From positions 1 through 64,000 of the forward strand of contig JACPFU010000001.1 of assembly GCA_016182785.1 (NCBI GenBank): a DNA stretch of 64,000 nucleotides. Reading direction: 5' to 3'. Under the pieces are notes generated by a model that worked only from the letters and a program-made list of their open reading frames with translations, ran no database searches and was not told the origin of the DNA. This document shows, one piece after another, positions 1-11,018 of this stretch. Both the position numbers and the translations under genes were made by a program. This DNA comes from Lysobacterales bacterium. GTDB lineage: Bacteria; Pseudomonadota; Gammaproteobacteria; Xanthomonadales; Ahniellaceae. Positions within the stretch are counted from its first letter, which is position 1. Each line of letters starts with the position of its first letter.

Positions 1-115
1 GCTCAACCAATGGTGGCCCAGGGTGCACACGCACCCTCTCGATGAGGCCTGATACATAGATGCAGCCGGCTTCCGGCGATCAAAGCGGCGTTGACGAACG
101 GGGCGAGTCCATACA

Positions 116-185
116 TAGGAGCGGCACTTTGCCGCGACCGGTGAAGCCGCGACGCCACGCTAGTCGCGGCAAAGTGCCGCTCCTA
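116..185. repeat. REP-type inverted pair (REPIN-like)
   Basis: Two perfect 23-base inverted arms (116-138 and 163-185) are separated by a 24-base spacer. Each arm starts TAGGAGCGGC and contains its own small palindrome (GCGGCA/TGCCGC). This is the classic look of paired REP elements scattered in Pseudomonas and Xanthomonadales genomes. It lies 30 bases upstream of yggX. A second pair with a related GTGGGAGCGGC core is at 60732-60818, so the element is a family here. A role as a transcript-end structure cannot be excluded. Confidence 0.8.
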
Positions 186-214
186 CATCGCTCCGAAGAT
201 TGTTTGAGGAATCG

Positions 215-487
215 ATGAGCAGAACCGTTCATTGCGCGAAACTGGGGCGCGACGCCGAAGGCCTCGACTTCGCGCCGTACCCGGGCGAACTCGGCGCGCG
301 CATCTACAGCGACATCTCGAAGGAGGCCTGGGCGCAGTGGCTGGCGCACCAGACCATGCTGATCAACGAGAACCGCCTCTCGCCGATGGACCCGAAGGCC
401 CGCAAGTACCTGCGCGAACAGATGGAAGCGTTCCTGTTCGGCGGCGGTGGCGATGCGGTCGCTGGCTACGTCGCGCCTTCTGGGTGA
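215..487 (+). CDS. yggX: Probable Fe(2+)-trafficking protein YggX
   Basis: A 90-residue protein, the usual size of the YggX family, which protects iron-sulfur clusters from oxidative damage and is thought to handle labile iron in the cytoplasm. The N-terminus [11 protein letters not shown] carries the conserved Cys7, and the PxPGxLGxRIY-like and [11 protein letters not shown] segments are family hallmarks. The ATG at 215 was chosen over the upstream in-frame start at 200 because it gives the canonical N-terminus. In many gammaproteobacteria yggX follows mutY; mutY is not inside this window and may lie to the left. Confidence 0.93.
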   Translation: MSRTVHCAKLGRDAEGLDFAPYPGELGARIYSDISKEAWAQWLAHQTMLINENRLSPMDPKARKYLREQMEAFLFGGGGDAVAGYVAPSG

Positions 488-558
488 TGCACACGAGCGA
501 TTGCGGCTAGCATGGCCGGCCGTGGAGCCAGTGCTCGCTGGCTCGGGGTTTGAAGCTC

Positions 559-1776
559 ATGTTGCATACGCTGGAAGTGGCTGCATTGCGCATCTGGATG
601 CGCATGTTCGGGATGACGACGGCGCTGTTGCCGTTTCGTTGGCCACGAGCGTTCGAGGGCAGCGGTTCGTCGCTGGAATTGGTGCGCTTCATGGCCGCGA
701 ACCGGCACCGGCGCGTGCTGGTGGTGACCGACGCGGTGCTGCTCAAGCTCGGCGTGCTCGATCGCATCCTTGCCGAGCTCGACACGCTCGGTGTCGCGCA
801 CGTGGTGTTCGATGGCGTCGAGCCGAACCCGACCGTGGCCCAGATCGAGGCCGGACATGCGGTATTGCAGGCGCATGGCTGCGAGGCGATCCTCGCGGTC
901 GGCGGCGGGTCGCCGATCGATGCCGCGAAGCTGATCGGCGCGCTGGCGCGCAACCGCAAGCCGGTGGCGAAGTTCGCCGGCCTGTTCCGCGCCTGGCGCG
1001 GCATGCTGCCGCTGTACGCGGTGCCGACTACGGCAGGCACCGGATCCGAATGCACGATCGTCGCGGTGGTCACCGATCCGGTGCAGCGGCGCAAGCTGCC
1101 GGCAGTGGACCTGGCGCTGATGCCGACCGCGGCGGCGCTGGACGCGACGCTGATGACCGGGTTGCCGCCGCACATCACCGCGGCCACCGGCATGGATGCG
1201 CTGACGCATGCGGTCGAGGCCTTCGTCTCGCGCAATGCGCGGAGCAAGACCGACGCCAAGGCGCTGGAAGCCGCGAGCCTGGTATTTCGCTACCTGGAGC
1301 GCGCGGTGGCCGATGGCAGCGACCTCGAAGCGCGGCAGCAGATGGCGCGCGCCTCGCACCTCGCCGGCATCGCCTTCACCCAGGCCGGGGTTGGCTACGT
1401 GCATGCCATCGCGCACCAGTTCGGGGCCCTGTATCACACGCCACACGGGTTGGCGAACGCGATTGCGATGCCGCACGTGCTCGACTTCTCGCTGTCGCAC
1501 TGCTCGCACCGCCTGGCGCGGATGGCGCGGCACTGCGGCATCGGCGCCGAGGGCGCGAGCGATCGCGAGGTGGCGCTTGCGTTCATCGCTCGGATCCGCG
1601 CGATGAACGCCCGCTTCGGCATTCCGCAGACGCTGTCGAGCCTGCGGCCCGACGATGTCGCCGCGATCGCCGACGCCGCGATCGCGGAGGCTCGATTCAC
1701 CTATGCCGTGCCGCGCTACCTGCGGCGCAGCGCGGCGCGCGAGCTGGTCGCCAAGATGTTGCCGCCGGCGGGCTGA
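559..1776 (+). CDS. Iron-containing alcohol dehydrogenase
   Basis: About 405 residues, a full-length group III (Fe-ADH) dehydrogenase. Visible motifs are the NAD-binding GGGSPIDAAKL, the PTTAGTGSE segment, and the metal-binding histidines in GMDALTHAVEAF and HAIAHQFGALYHTPHG. It should catalyse NAD(P)H-dependent interconversion of an aldehyde and an alcohol; the substrate cannot be told from sequence. An in-frame TTG at 550 would add three residues; the ATG at 559 has a GGGG run ten bases upstream and was preferred. It stands alone between yggX and a convergent protease gene. Confidence 0.9.
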   Translation: MLHTLEVAALRIWMRMFGMTTALLPFRWPRAFEGSGSSLELVRFMAANRHRRVLVVTDAVLLKLGVLDRILAELDTLGVAHVVFDGVEPNPTVAQIEAGHAVLQAHGCEAILAVGGGSPIDAAKLIGALARNRKPVAKFAGLFRAWRGMLPLYAVPTTAGTGSECTIVAVVTDPVQRRKLPAVDLALMPTAAALDATLMTGLPPHITAATGMDALTHAVEAFVSRNARSKTDAKALEAASLVFRYLERAVADGSDLEARQQMARASHLAGIAFTQAGVGYVHAIAHQFGALYHTPHGLANAIAMPHVLDFSLSHCSHRLARMARHCGIGAEGASDREVALAFIARIRAMNARFGIPQTLSSLRPDDVAAIADAAIAEARFTYAVPRYLRRSAARELVAKMLPPAG

Positions 1777-1779
1777 GTC

Positions 1780-3279
1780 TCAGCGGTCCTGGTCTTCGCG
1801 GCGAATGCGCTGGCGTTCGAGTTCGGCCATGTACGGCTTCAGTTCCTCGATCCGCGCTTCGACGCGCGCACGCTGGTAGTAGTCGACGTCGGGGCGTTCG
1901 AGCAGGCGCTTGAGCTGTTCCATGGCGTCGTAGGGGCGGCCGGTGTAGAGCGCGACCTCGGCGTGTGCCTCCAGGGCGCGAGCTTCTTCGCCCGCCAGTT
2001 CGCAGGCCCGCGCGAACGCCGCCTGGGTCGATGGATCGGCGGCGTTGCGGGCGAGCAGCGGCCGCAATGCGGCCATGGCTTGTTCGCCGTTGGCCTTGCC
2101 GCCGACGGCGTTCAGCGCATCGGCCAGCGCCAGCTGCACGGCGCGATGGTCGGGTGCGAGCTCCGCGAGCGCCTGCAGCGTCTTCAGCGCGCCCTCGGCG
2201 TCGCCGGCGTCGCGCCTGGCTTGCGCGCGCGGCAGCAGAAACGCGATTTCGGTGGGCGCGCTTGCGAGCAGCGTGTCGAGTTCGTTGCCGGCGGCCTTGG
2301 CCTGTCCGGAGCGCAGCAGCGCGATCGCCAGTCCGTAGCGCAGGGCGGGCGCCTGCGCGGCCTCGGCATGGCGCAGCTGATTGCGGTAGACGCCGACCAG
2401 TTTCGCCGGCTCGCTCGCGGTCAGCACGTGCGCGCGCTCGCGCATCAACCGGAACCGCGCTTCGTTCGCGGCCGGTTCGGGGACCGCCGGCGGATCGCGG
2501 CGGATCGCCTCGACGCGGTTCTTGGCTTCGGTGATGCGCGCGGCCGTGACCGGGTGCGTGCGCAGGAACTCGGGGACCTCGCCGGTGCTGTTGGCGCGCG
2601 TCGCGCGGCCCATGCGCCCGAAGAAGCCGGCCATCGCCTCGGGGTCGAAGCCGGCCTTGGCCAAGGTGAAGATGCCGACGCGGTCGGCTTCGTATTCGTT
2701 GTGGCGGGTGAAGTTGATCGCCTGCTGCTGCAGCAGGCCCATGCCGCCGATCAGCGCGGCCTCGGTGCCATCGCCGGAGCTGTTGCGCGCGGCCAGCACG
2801 GCGCCGAGCATGGCCAGTGCGATCGGCAGCGTTGCCTTCTGCATCGACTCGTAGGCGCGCACCAGATGACGCTGGGTGACGTGCGCGACTTCGTGCGCGA
2901 GCACCGCTGCGACCTCGGCCTCGCTCTCGGCGGTGTGCATCAGCCCGACATTCAGGCCGACGAAACCGCCCGGGGCGGCGAAGGCATTGATGTCGTCGGA
3001 GCGCACCACGAAGAAGGTGAACTGCTGCTCCGGGCGTTCGCTCAGCGCGACCAGGCGGTAGCCGAGCGCGTGCACGTAGTCGGCGATCAGCGCGTCTTCG
3101 AGCACCAGGTCGACGCGGCGCATTTCGTAGAGCATGCGCGCGCCGTACTGATGCTCCTGTTCCGGGCTCAGGATCTCGCCGGCCGAAGATCCGATGTCCG
3201 GCAGCGGCACGTTCTGCGCCAACGCGAACGGGGCATGCAGCGCGAAGGCTATAATCGCGGTAAGGATACGGGTCGACAC
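1780..3279 (-). CDS. bepA: Periplasmic M48 metalloprotease/chaperone with TPR repeats (BepA-like)
   Basis: A 499-residue exported protein. A signal peptide (about residues 1-22, ending ALAQ) precedes an M48 peptidase domain with the zinc motif HEVAH at about 129-133 and a downstream EYEAD segment supplying the third ligand; the C-terminal half is TPR-like. This is the architecture of BepA/YfgC, which assembles or degrades LptD and BAM clients at the outer membrane. The GTG at 3279 was chosen because it directly begins a clean signal peptide; the frame stays open upstream only by chance. Its stop lies 3 bases past the convergent dehydrogenase stop. Confidence 0.88.
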   Translation of the reverse strand: MSTRILTAIIAFALHAPFALAQNVPLPDIGSSAGEILSPEQEHQYGARMLYEMRRVDLVLEDALIADYVHALGYRLVALSERPEQQFTFFVVRSDDINAFAAPGGFVGLNVGLMHTAESEAEVAAVLAHEVAHVTQRHLVRAYESMQKATLPIALAMLGAVLAARNSSGDGTEAALIGGMGLLQQQAINFTRHNEYEADRVGIFTLAKAGFDPEAMAGFFGRMGRATRANSTGEVPEFLRTHPVTAARITEAKNRVEAIRRDPPAVPEPAANEARFRLMRERAHVLTASEPAKLVGVYRNQLRHAEAAQAPALRYGLAIALLRSGQAKAAGNELDTLLASAPTEIAFLLPRAQARRDAGDAEGALKTLQALAELAPDHRAVQLALADALNAVGGKANGEQAMAALRPLLARNAADPSTQAAFARACELAGEEARALEAHAEVALYTGRPYDAMEQLKRLLERPDVDYYQRARVEARIEELKPYMAELERQRIRREDQDR

Positions 3280-3342
3280 GGTGGCTCTCGATGCTGCGAC
3301 GGACCCCGCTAGCCTAACCCGACATCCGTTAAGGCCGTGCGC

Positions 3343-3681
3343 ATGCGCTTTTCGTTGTTCATCCAGGATTCGCCGGAGCAGGGCGCCGCGGTCTCCAGCG
3401 CGCTCGGTTTCGCGCTCGCCGCGCTCGCCGGCGGGCACGCGATCCGCCAGGTGTTCCTGCACGGCGATGGTGTGCGCGCGGCACGCGCCGGTGCCGATGC
3501 CGACGCCGACCTGTGGGCACTGCTGGCCCTGGTGCGGCAGCACGGCATTCCGCTGCTCGCCTGCGCGACCTGGCTGGAACGGCTCGGGGTCGCGGTCGTG
3601 GCGCCGGCGCAGGCCGGCAGCCTCGGCCAATGGTGCGACGTGCTCGACGAGGTCGATCGCGTCGTGAGCTTTCGCGCATGA
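3343..3681 (+). CDS. tusD: Sulfurtransferase complex subunit TusD
   Basis: A DsrE-family subunit of about 112 residues. TusBCD passes persulfide sulfur from TusA to TusE for the 2-thiouridine modification of tRNA by MnmA. The conserved acceptor cysteine lies in the LLACATWLERLG segment (about residue 74). The ATG at 3343 is preferred; a GTG at 3337 would add two residues. First gene of a tightly packed run tusD-tusC-tusB-tusE-grxC in which each start overlaps the previous stop. It diverges from the M48 protease gene across 63 bases. Confidence 0.9.
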   Translation: MRFSLFIQDSPEQGAAVSSALGFALAALAGGHAIRQVFLHGDGVRAARAGADADADLWALLALVRQHGIPLLACATWLERLGVAVVAPAQAGSLGQWCDVLDEVDRVVSFRA

Positions 3682-4022
3682 AGCGGGTCGCGATCCTGTT
3701 CACGCACGGCGCCTGGCACGGTGTCGACGCCGCGGCCGGCATCGACGCTGCATTGTCGCTGCTGGCCTTCGAGCACGAGTTGCACGTGGGCTTCTTCGGC
3801 GCCGGGGTCGAGCTGTTGTCCGGCAGCGTCGACGGCGACGAGCGCAGTCAGTGCCACCGCATGGTCGCGGCATTGCGCCACCACGGCGCCAGCAGCATGG
3901 TCGCGAGCCGGGAGTGCCTTGAATCGCGGTCGCTGCAGCCGCATCTGGCCGACATCGAGATCCGGCCGCGTGCGCAGTTCGCGGCCTGGTTGTCCGGAAC
4001 CGACCATGTCCTCTGCTTCTGA
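3678..4022 (+). CDS. tusC: Sulfurtransferase complex subunit TusC
   Basis: A 114-residue DsrF/TusC-type protein, with the family start MKRVAILFTHGAWHG and a GxDAALSLLAFEHELxVxFFGAGV-like core. It has no catalytic role of its own in the known complex; it builds the TusBCD hexamer. Its ATG overlaps the tusD stop (ATGA), which indicates translational coupling. The C-terminus overlaps the tusB start by 17 bases. Confidence 0.88.
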   Translation: MKRVAILFTHGAWHGVDAAAGIDAALSLLAFEHELHVGFFGAGVELLSGSVDGDERSQCHRMVAALRHHGASSMVASRECLESRSLQPHLADIEIRPRAQFAAWLSGTDHVLCF

Positions 4023-4305
4023 CACCCTGCATTGCATCGTGCGTGCGCCAGCCGAGGGCGAGGCGTGGGCGTTGATGCTGGCCGCGATCGCCCCGGGCGA
4101 CGCCGTGCTGCTGCTGCAAGACGGCGTGCGCGCTGCGTTCCAGCCGGGCGCCGAGCTGCCGCCAGGAGTCAGCGGCCACGTGCTGATGGGCGATGTGTTC
4201 AAGCGTGGCCTCGACCCGCAGCGCATCCGTGGCTTCGCCGCGCTCGACGAGGCGGGTTTCGTCGCGCTTGCGGCAGCGAAGTCGCGGCAGGTGTGCTGGG
4301 CATGA
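4006..4305 (+). CDS. tusB: Sulfurtransferase complex subunit TusB
   Basis: A 99-residue DsrH/TusB-like protein. The segment GDAVLLLQDGVRAA is the family signature; TusB is the third subunit of the TusBCD sulfur-relay heterohexamer. Sequence conservation in this subunit is weak, so position between tusC and tusE carries much of the assignment. The ATG at 4006 lies inside tusC, consistent with coupled translation. Confidence 0.82.
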   Translation: MSSASDTLHCIVRAPAEGEAWALMLAAIAPGDAVLLLQDGVRAAFQPGAELPPGVSGHVLMGDVFKRGLDPQRIRGFAALDEAGFVALAAAKSRQVCWA

Positions 4306-4637
4306 GTGGCTTCGAGTTCGAGGGCCGCAGCATCGAGCTCGATGCACGCGGCTACCTGCGCCACTACGGCGACTGGAGCGAGGCGCTCGCCGTGCACCTG
4401 GCCGCGGCGGACGGCATTGCCCTCGACGCCGAGCGCTGGGAAATCCTGCGCCTGCTCAGGCGTCACCACGAGGAGTTCCGTGTCGCTCCGCCGATGCGCC
4501 TGTTGGTCAGGGAGGTGGGACGCCAGCTGGGTGCGGACAAGGCGAGCAGCCGTTACCTCTACCGCCTGTTTCCCGATGGGCCGGCACGCCAAGCCTGTCG
4601 CTATGCCGGATTGCCAAGACCAGTGAGTTGCCTGTGA
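4302..4637 (+). CDS. tusE: Sulfur-relay protein TusE (DsrC family)
   Basis: A 111-residue DsrC/TusE protein. The C-terminal arm contains both functional cysteines, one in ARQACRYAGLP and the penultimate Cys of PRPVSCL, which carries the persulfide to MnmA. No dissimilatory sulfite reductase genes are nearby and the gene closes a tusDCB set, so tRNA thiolation rather than respiratory sulfur metabolism is inferred. The start overlaps the tusB stop (ATGA). Confidence 0.93.
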   Translation: MSGFEFEGRSIELDARGYLRHYGDWSEALAVHLAAADGIALDAERWEILRLLRRHHEEFRVAPPMRLLVREVGRQLGADKASSRYLYRLFPDGPARQACRYAGLPRPVSCL

Positions 4638-4897
4638 GCAAGATCGTGATGTATTCGACCGCCAGCTGTCCGTACTGCGTGGCGGCCAAGAACTTCCTTG
4701 CAGCCCGCGGGCTGGCCTTTGGCGAAGTGCGCGTCGACCTCGATCGCGAGGCCTTCGCGACCATGCTCGGGCGCAGCGGTGGCCGCCGCACGGTGCCGCA
4801 GATTTTCATCCATGATCGACATGTCGGCGGCTATGACGACCTGATGCGCCTGCATCGCAACGGAGAACTCGAACCATGGCTCACGAACCCGCCTTGA
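4634..4897 (+). CDS. grxC: Glutaredoxin 3
   Basis: An 87-residue dithiol glutaredoxin with the CPYC active site near the N-terminus (IVMYSTASCPYC), the cis-proline motif TVPQIFI and the glutathione-binding GGYDDL. It reduces protein and mixed disulfides with glutathione. The GTG start at 4634 overlaps the tusE stop (GTGA), so it is part of the tus operon; a thiol reductase beside a persulfide relay is functionally sensible. The 3' end overlaps the next gene by 22 bases. Confidence 0.93.
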   Translation: MSKIVMYSTASCPYCVAAKNFLAARGLAFGEVRVDLDREAFATMLGRSGGRRTVPQIFIHDRHVGGYDDLMRLHRNGELEPWLTNPP

Positions 4898-5268
4898 GCG
4901 AAGCCGCCGAAGACCGCGTCGCCGCCTTCACCGAATTCCGCAAGCGCATGAACGAACGCATCCTGGCCGAGGACAACCAGGTCGTGCGCCGCTTCTTCGC
5001 GCTCGACACCCAGACCTACAAGCCCGGCGCGCTCGACGTGAAGACCAAGGAACTGATGGGCCTGGTGGCGTCGCTGGTACTGCGCTGCGACGACTGCATC
5101 AGCTATCACGTTGCACAATGTCGCGAGACCGGCGTGAACCGCGACGAATTCTTCGAGGCGTTTGGCGTCGGGCTGGTGGTCGGCGGCTCGATCGTCATCC
5201 CGCACCTGCGCCGCGCGGTGGACTTCCTTGACCAGCTCGAATCCGCCGCACCCGGCGCGGGCGCCTGA
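4876..5268 (+). CDS. Carboxymuconolactone decarboxylase/AhpD-family protein
   Basis: A 130-residue all-helical CMD-domain protein. The segment LRCDDCISYHV contains the CxxC pair plus His typical of the AhpD-like redox branch (alkylhydroperoxidase-type) rather than true carboxymuconolactone decarboxylases. It starts inside grxC, so it is probably co-transcribed with the tus-grxC genes and may act in thiol or peroxide chemistry. The exact partner is unknown. Confidence 0.85.
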   Translation: MAHEPALSEAAEDRVAAFTEFRKRMNERILAEDNQVVRRFFALDTQTYKPGALDVKTKELMGLVASLVLRCDDCISYHVAQCRETGVNRDEFFEAFGVGLVVGGSIVIPHLRRAVDFLDQLESAAPGAGA

Positions 5269-5284
5269 GCGGACGCGGCCGGAC

Positions 5285-6310
5285 ATGCACTCCTGGTTCG
5301 ATCCCCCGGCGCGCGGGTTCGCCGATGCGCGCTGGTTCGCGACCGACCTGCACCTTCCCGGGCGCTGGGTCGGCTTCCTGCACCTGGATGACGCCGCGCT
5401 GCATCGCAACGTGTTCCTCGACAGCCGCATCGATGCGCCGTGGCAACGCTGCGTGCAGGTGCCGCTCGACGCGCTGGCCGAGCAGGAGCTGCCGCAGGCA
5501 CGCGTCGGATGGCTGTTGCACACTTCGTTCTGCTGCTCGACCTTGCTCGCGCGCATGCTGTTCTGCGCGCCGTACTGCACGGCGTTGCGCGAACCGCTGC
5601 TGCTGCGCCGGCTGGCCGATGCGCGGTTCGCGGACTGGCCGCTCGCAGGAGCCATGGAGTTGCCGTTGCGCCTGCTGGCGCGGCCATGGCACGAGGGCGC
5701 GACAGTGCTGATCAAGCCGACCCATGCCGCGTTGAACATTGCTGCCGAGCTGCTGCAACTGCGACCCGGCGAACGCGCGCTGGTGCTGACGTCGCGACTC
5801 GAGGACTTCGTCATCAGCAACATCAAGAAGACGCCCGAGACCCACGCCCGCGTGCGCGAGCTGGTGGTGCGTGCACTGAAGGCGCTCGGCCTGTCGCAAC
5901 CGCCGGCAACGCCGCCCGACCTGCTGTGCGAGGTGGCGCTGCAGTGGGCGGCGCAGTCGCTGGTGGTGGGCCGCCTGCTGCGCCAGTTCGGGGCGGAGCG
6001 CGTGCGCGTGCTCCAGGAACGCGCGCTGCTGGCCGACCCGGTGGCGGTCTCCGCTGCCGCCAATGACTGGCTGCAATTGGGCATCCCCGCTGCGGTTCTG
6101 GCCGAGCAGGCGCAGCGTGCCGGCGGGCTGCATGCGAAGGTGGAAACGCGGCCCTACGGACCGGCGCAACGCGAGCATGAAGCCGCCATCATTCGCCAGC
6201 ACTATGGCGCCGAAATCGCGCGTGCGCTGCGATGGGCAGACCGGCAGCTGCAGCCCTGGCTCGGCGAGGTCGGGCACCTGCATGAGCGACCCGAGTTTGC
6301 GTTGACCTGA
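5285..6310 (+). CDS. Unassigned protein, weakly sulfotransferase/P-loop-like
   Basis: A 341-residue soluble protein starting 16 bases after the AhpD-like gene. I do not recognise the family with confidence. The stretch GWLLHTSFCCSTLLARML resembles the 5' phosphosulfate-binding (P-loop-like) segment of sulfotransferases, and the following ALREPLLLRRL, LIKPTHAALN and ALVLTSRLEDFV segments match the order of such enzymes. No signal peptide or membrane helix is evident. Last gene of the apparent tus operon. Sulfotransferase-like function is an inference only. Confidence 0.6.
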   Translation: MHSWFDPPARGFADARWFATDLHLPGRWVGFLHLDDAALHRNVFLDSRIDAPWQRCVQVPLDALAEQELPQARVGWLLHTSFCCSTLLARMLFCAPYCTALREPLLLRRLADARFADWPLAGAMELPLRLLARPWHEGATVLIKPTHAALNIAAELLQLRPGERALVLTSRLEDFVISNIKKTPETHARVRELVVRALKALGLSQPPATPPDLLCEVALQWAAQSLVVGRLLRQFGAERVRVLQERALLADPVAVSAAANDWLQLGIPAAVLAEQAQRAGGLHAKVETRPYGPAQREHEAAIIRQHYGAEIARALRWADRQLQPWLGEVGHLHERPEFALT

Positions 6311-6377
6311 GGCCGGCCCGGCCATGCTCCGCGCGCGCAGCCTCTGAACCCAGGCTGCATCGGCGCCGGCCTCGAAT

Positions 6378-6407
6378 CTGGCATTTGCCGCGCGGCATCG
6401 GGATAAT
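6378..6407 (+). promoter_or_regulatory. Candidate sigma-70 promoter of the isocitrate dehydrogenase gene
   Basis: CTGGCA (6378-6383) and GATAAT (6402-6407) are separated by 18 bases, 47 bases before the ATG. The GATAATCGC context is similar to that of the panB promoter. A hexamer match only, so modest support. Confidence 0.4.
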
Positions 6408-6454
6408 CGCGCCCCCCTCGCGGCCGCGCGGCTGCCTTTCCAGGAAGACCTCCC

Positions 6455-7459
6455 ATGACCCACACCATTGCGGTGATCCGCGGCGACGGCATCGGCCCCG
6501 AAATCATGGACGCGACCTTGCGCGTTCTCGATGCCCTGCAATGCGGGCTTCAGTACGACTTCGTCGATGCCGGCATGGTCGCGCTCGAGAAGCACGGCGA
6601 GCTGCTGCCGGCCCCGACGCTGGAGGCGATTGCCCGCCACCGTGTGGCGCTGAAGAGCCCGCTCACGACCCCGGTCGGCGAGGGCTTCAGCTCGATCAAC
6701 GTCGAACTGCGCAAGCGCTTCGACCTGTACGCGAACGTGCGCCCGGCGATCAGCTTCCCGGGGACCAAGTCGCGCTACGAGAACATCGACCTGATCACCG
6801 TGCGCGAGAACACCGAAGGCGCCTACATCGGCGAGGGCCAGGCGCTTTCGGCCGACGGCCAGGTGGCAACGCTGACGCAGAAGGTCACGCGCCGCGGCTC
6901 CGAGCGCATCGTGCGCTACGCCTTCGAGCTGGCGCGCAGCGTCGGGCGCAAGAAGGTCACGGTGGTACACAAGGCCAACATCCTGAAGTCGACCTCGGGG
7001 TTGTTCCTGCGCGTCGCGCGCGAGGTTGCGGCCGAGTACACCGACATCCAGATGAACGAGATGATCGTCGACAACTGCTGCATGCAGTTGGTGATGAATC
7101 CGCACCAGTTCGACGTGATCGTCACCACCAACCTGTTCGGCGACATCATCTCCGACCTGTGCGCCGGCCTGGTCGGCGGGCTCGGGCTCGCGCCCGGCGC
7201 AAACATCGGTACCGACGCCGCGATCTTCGAGGCAGTGCACGGTTCGGCGCCGGACATCGCCGGCAAGGGCGTTGCCAACCCGGTGGCACTGCTGCTTGGC
7301 GCGGCGCAGATGCTCGACCACTTCGGCATGGTCGAGAAGGCGTCGCGGCTGCGCGTCGCGATTCGCCAGACGATGGCGGCGCGCGACGGCGTGACCCCGG
7401 ATCTCGGTGGCAGCGGCAGCACGTCGACCTTTGCCGACGCGATCATCCGCCGGCTGTGA
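6455..7459 (+). CDS. icd: NAD-dependent isocitrate dehydrogenase
   Basis: A 334-residue enzyme of the isocitrate/isopropylmalate dehydrogenase family. The start IAVIRGDGIGPEI, the substrate loop GFSSINVELRKRFDLYANVRP-like segment (serine-rich, as in NAD-IDH), VRENTEGAYIGEG and the cofactor motif EAVHGSAPDIAGKG are all present. It should oxidise isocitrate to 2-oxoglutarate in the TCA cycle. The SSxNxxLR pattern favours isocitrate or homoisocitrate over 3-isopropylmalate; isocitrate is most likely for this lineage. Confidence 0.88.
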   Translation: MTHTIAVIRGDGIGPEIMDATLRVLDALQCGLQYDFVDAGMVALEKHGELLPAPTLEAIARHRVALKSPLTTPVGEGFSSINVELRKRFDLYANVRPAISFPGTKSRYENIDLITVRENTEGAYIGEGQALSADGQVATLTQKVTRRGSERIVRYAFELARSVGRKKVTVVHKANILKSTSGLFLRVAREVAAEYTDIQMNEMIVDNCCMQLVMNPHQFDVIVTTNLFGDIISDLCAGLVGGLGLAPGANIGTDAAIFEAVHGSAPDIAGKGVANPVALLLGAAQMLDHFGMVEKASRLRVAIRQTMAARDGVTPDLGGSGSTSTFADAIIRRL

Positions 7460-7463
7460 TGCA

Positions 7464-10321
<2,858 letters not shown>

Positions 10322-10325
<4 letters not shown>

Positions 10326-10885
10326 GGCGGCGCGGCTTCCTGCAGTTCGCGCAGCAGGAACGCGCGAGCGGTTTCCCACTCGCGGCGGACGCTGCGGTCG
10401 CTGGTGCCGAGGTCGAGGGCGATCTCCTCGAAGGTCAGGCCGGCGAAGAAATGCGCCTCGACGATTCGTGTCAGGCCCGGGTCACGTGCTTCGAGGCGAT
10501 CGAGCGCCTGGTCGATCGCCAGCAGGTCGCTGACCCGCGATTCGACGCCATGGCCGATCGCTCCCGCCAGGTCGGTGTGGATCACGTCGCCACCCCGCTT
10601 CTCGGCCGCGCGTCGGCGCGCTTCATCGATGATGATCTGGCGCATGGCGCGGGCGGCAAGACGGAAGAAGTGCTGGCGGTCCTGCAGTGGCGGTGCGGTC
10701 CCGGGCAGCAACTTCAGGAACGCCTCGTGGACCAGCGCCGTCGCCGACAGCGTGGCGCAACCCTGCGACCCGAGCGAGCGCTGCGCGATGCGCTTGAGTT
10801 CGGCATAGACCCGGTCGAACGCCTGGTTGGCGGCGCCCACGTCGCCACTGGAGGCCTGGTTCAACCAATCGGTCAGTTCGCCCAC
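10322..10885 (-). CDS. ECF-type RNA polymerase sigma factor (kinase-associated group)
   Basis: A 187-residue sigma-70-family ECF factor. Region 2 contains ATLSATALVHEAFLKLL and QHFFRLAARAMRQIIIDEAR; region 4 contains LTFEEIALDLGTSDRSVRREW. This is the subgroup regularly found next to Ser/Thr kinases instead of an anti-sigma factor. The GTG at 10885 gives the typical start VGELTDWLNQ. It overlaps the kinase gene and is divergent from an outer-membrane-like protein gene, a possible target. Confidence 0.9.
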
Positions 10886-11018
10886 GACGTTCGCCCCTGA
10901 TGTCGGCGGGCGAGCATAACGGCTGCCCGCGGACGTTTCGAGAAGACTGTTCCGTACCCGTTGACCGGCTGTGGTTTTTTTGCGACGATGTCGCGCATCT
11001 GCAACAGCCTGTGCCGAA

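Noticed and set aside
3250..3255. A perfect TATAAT on the plus strand before tusD
   Set aside because: No -35-like hexamer at 16-18 bases and it lies inside the protease signal-peptide coding region.
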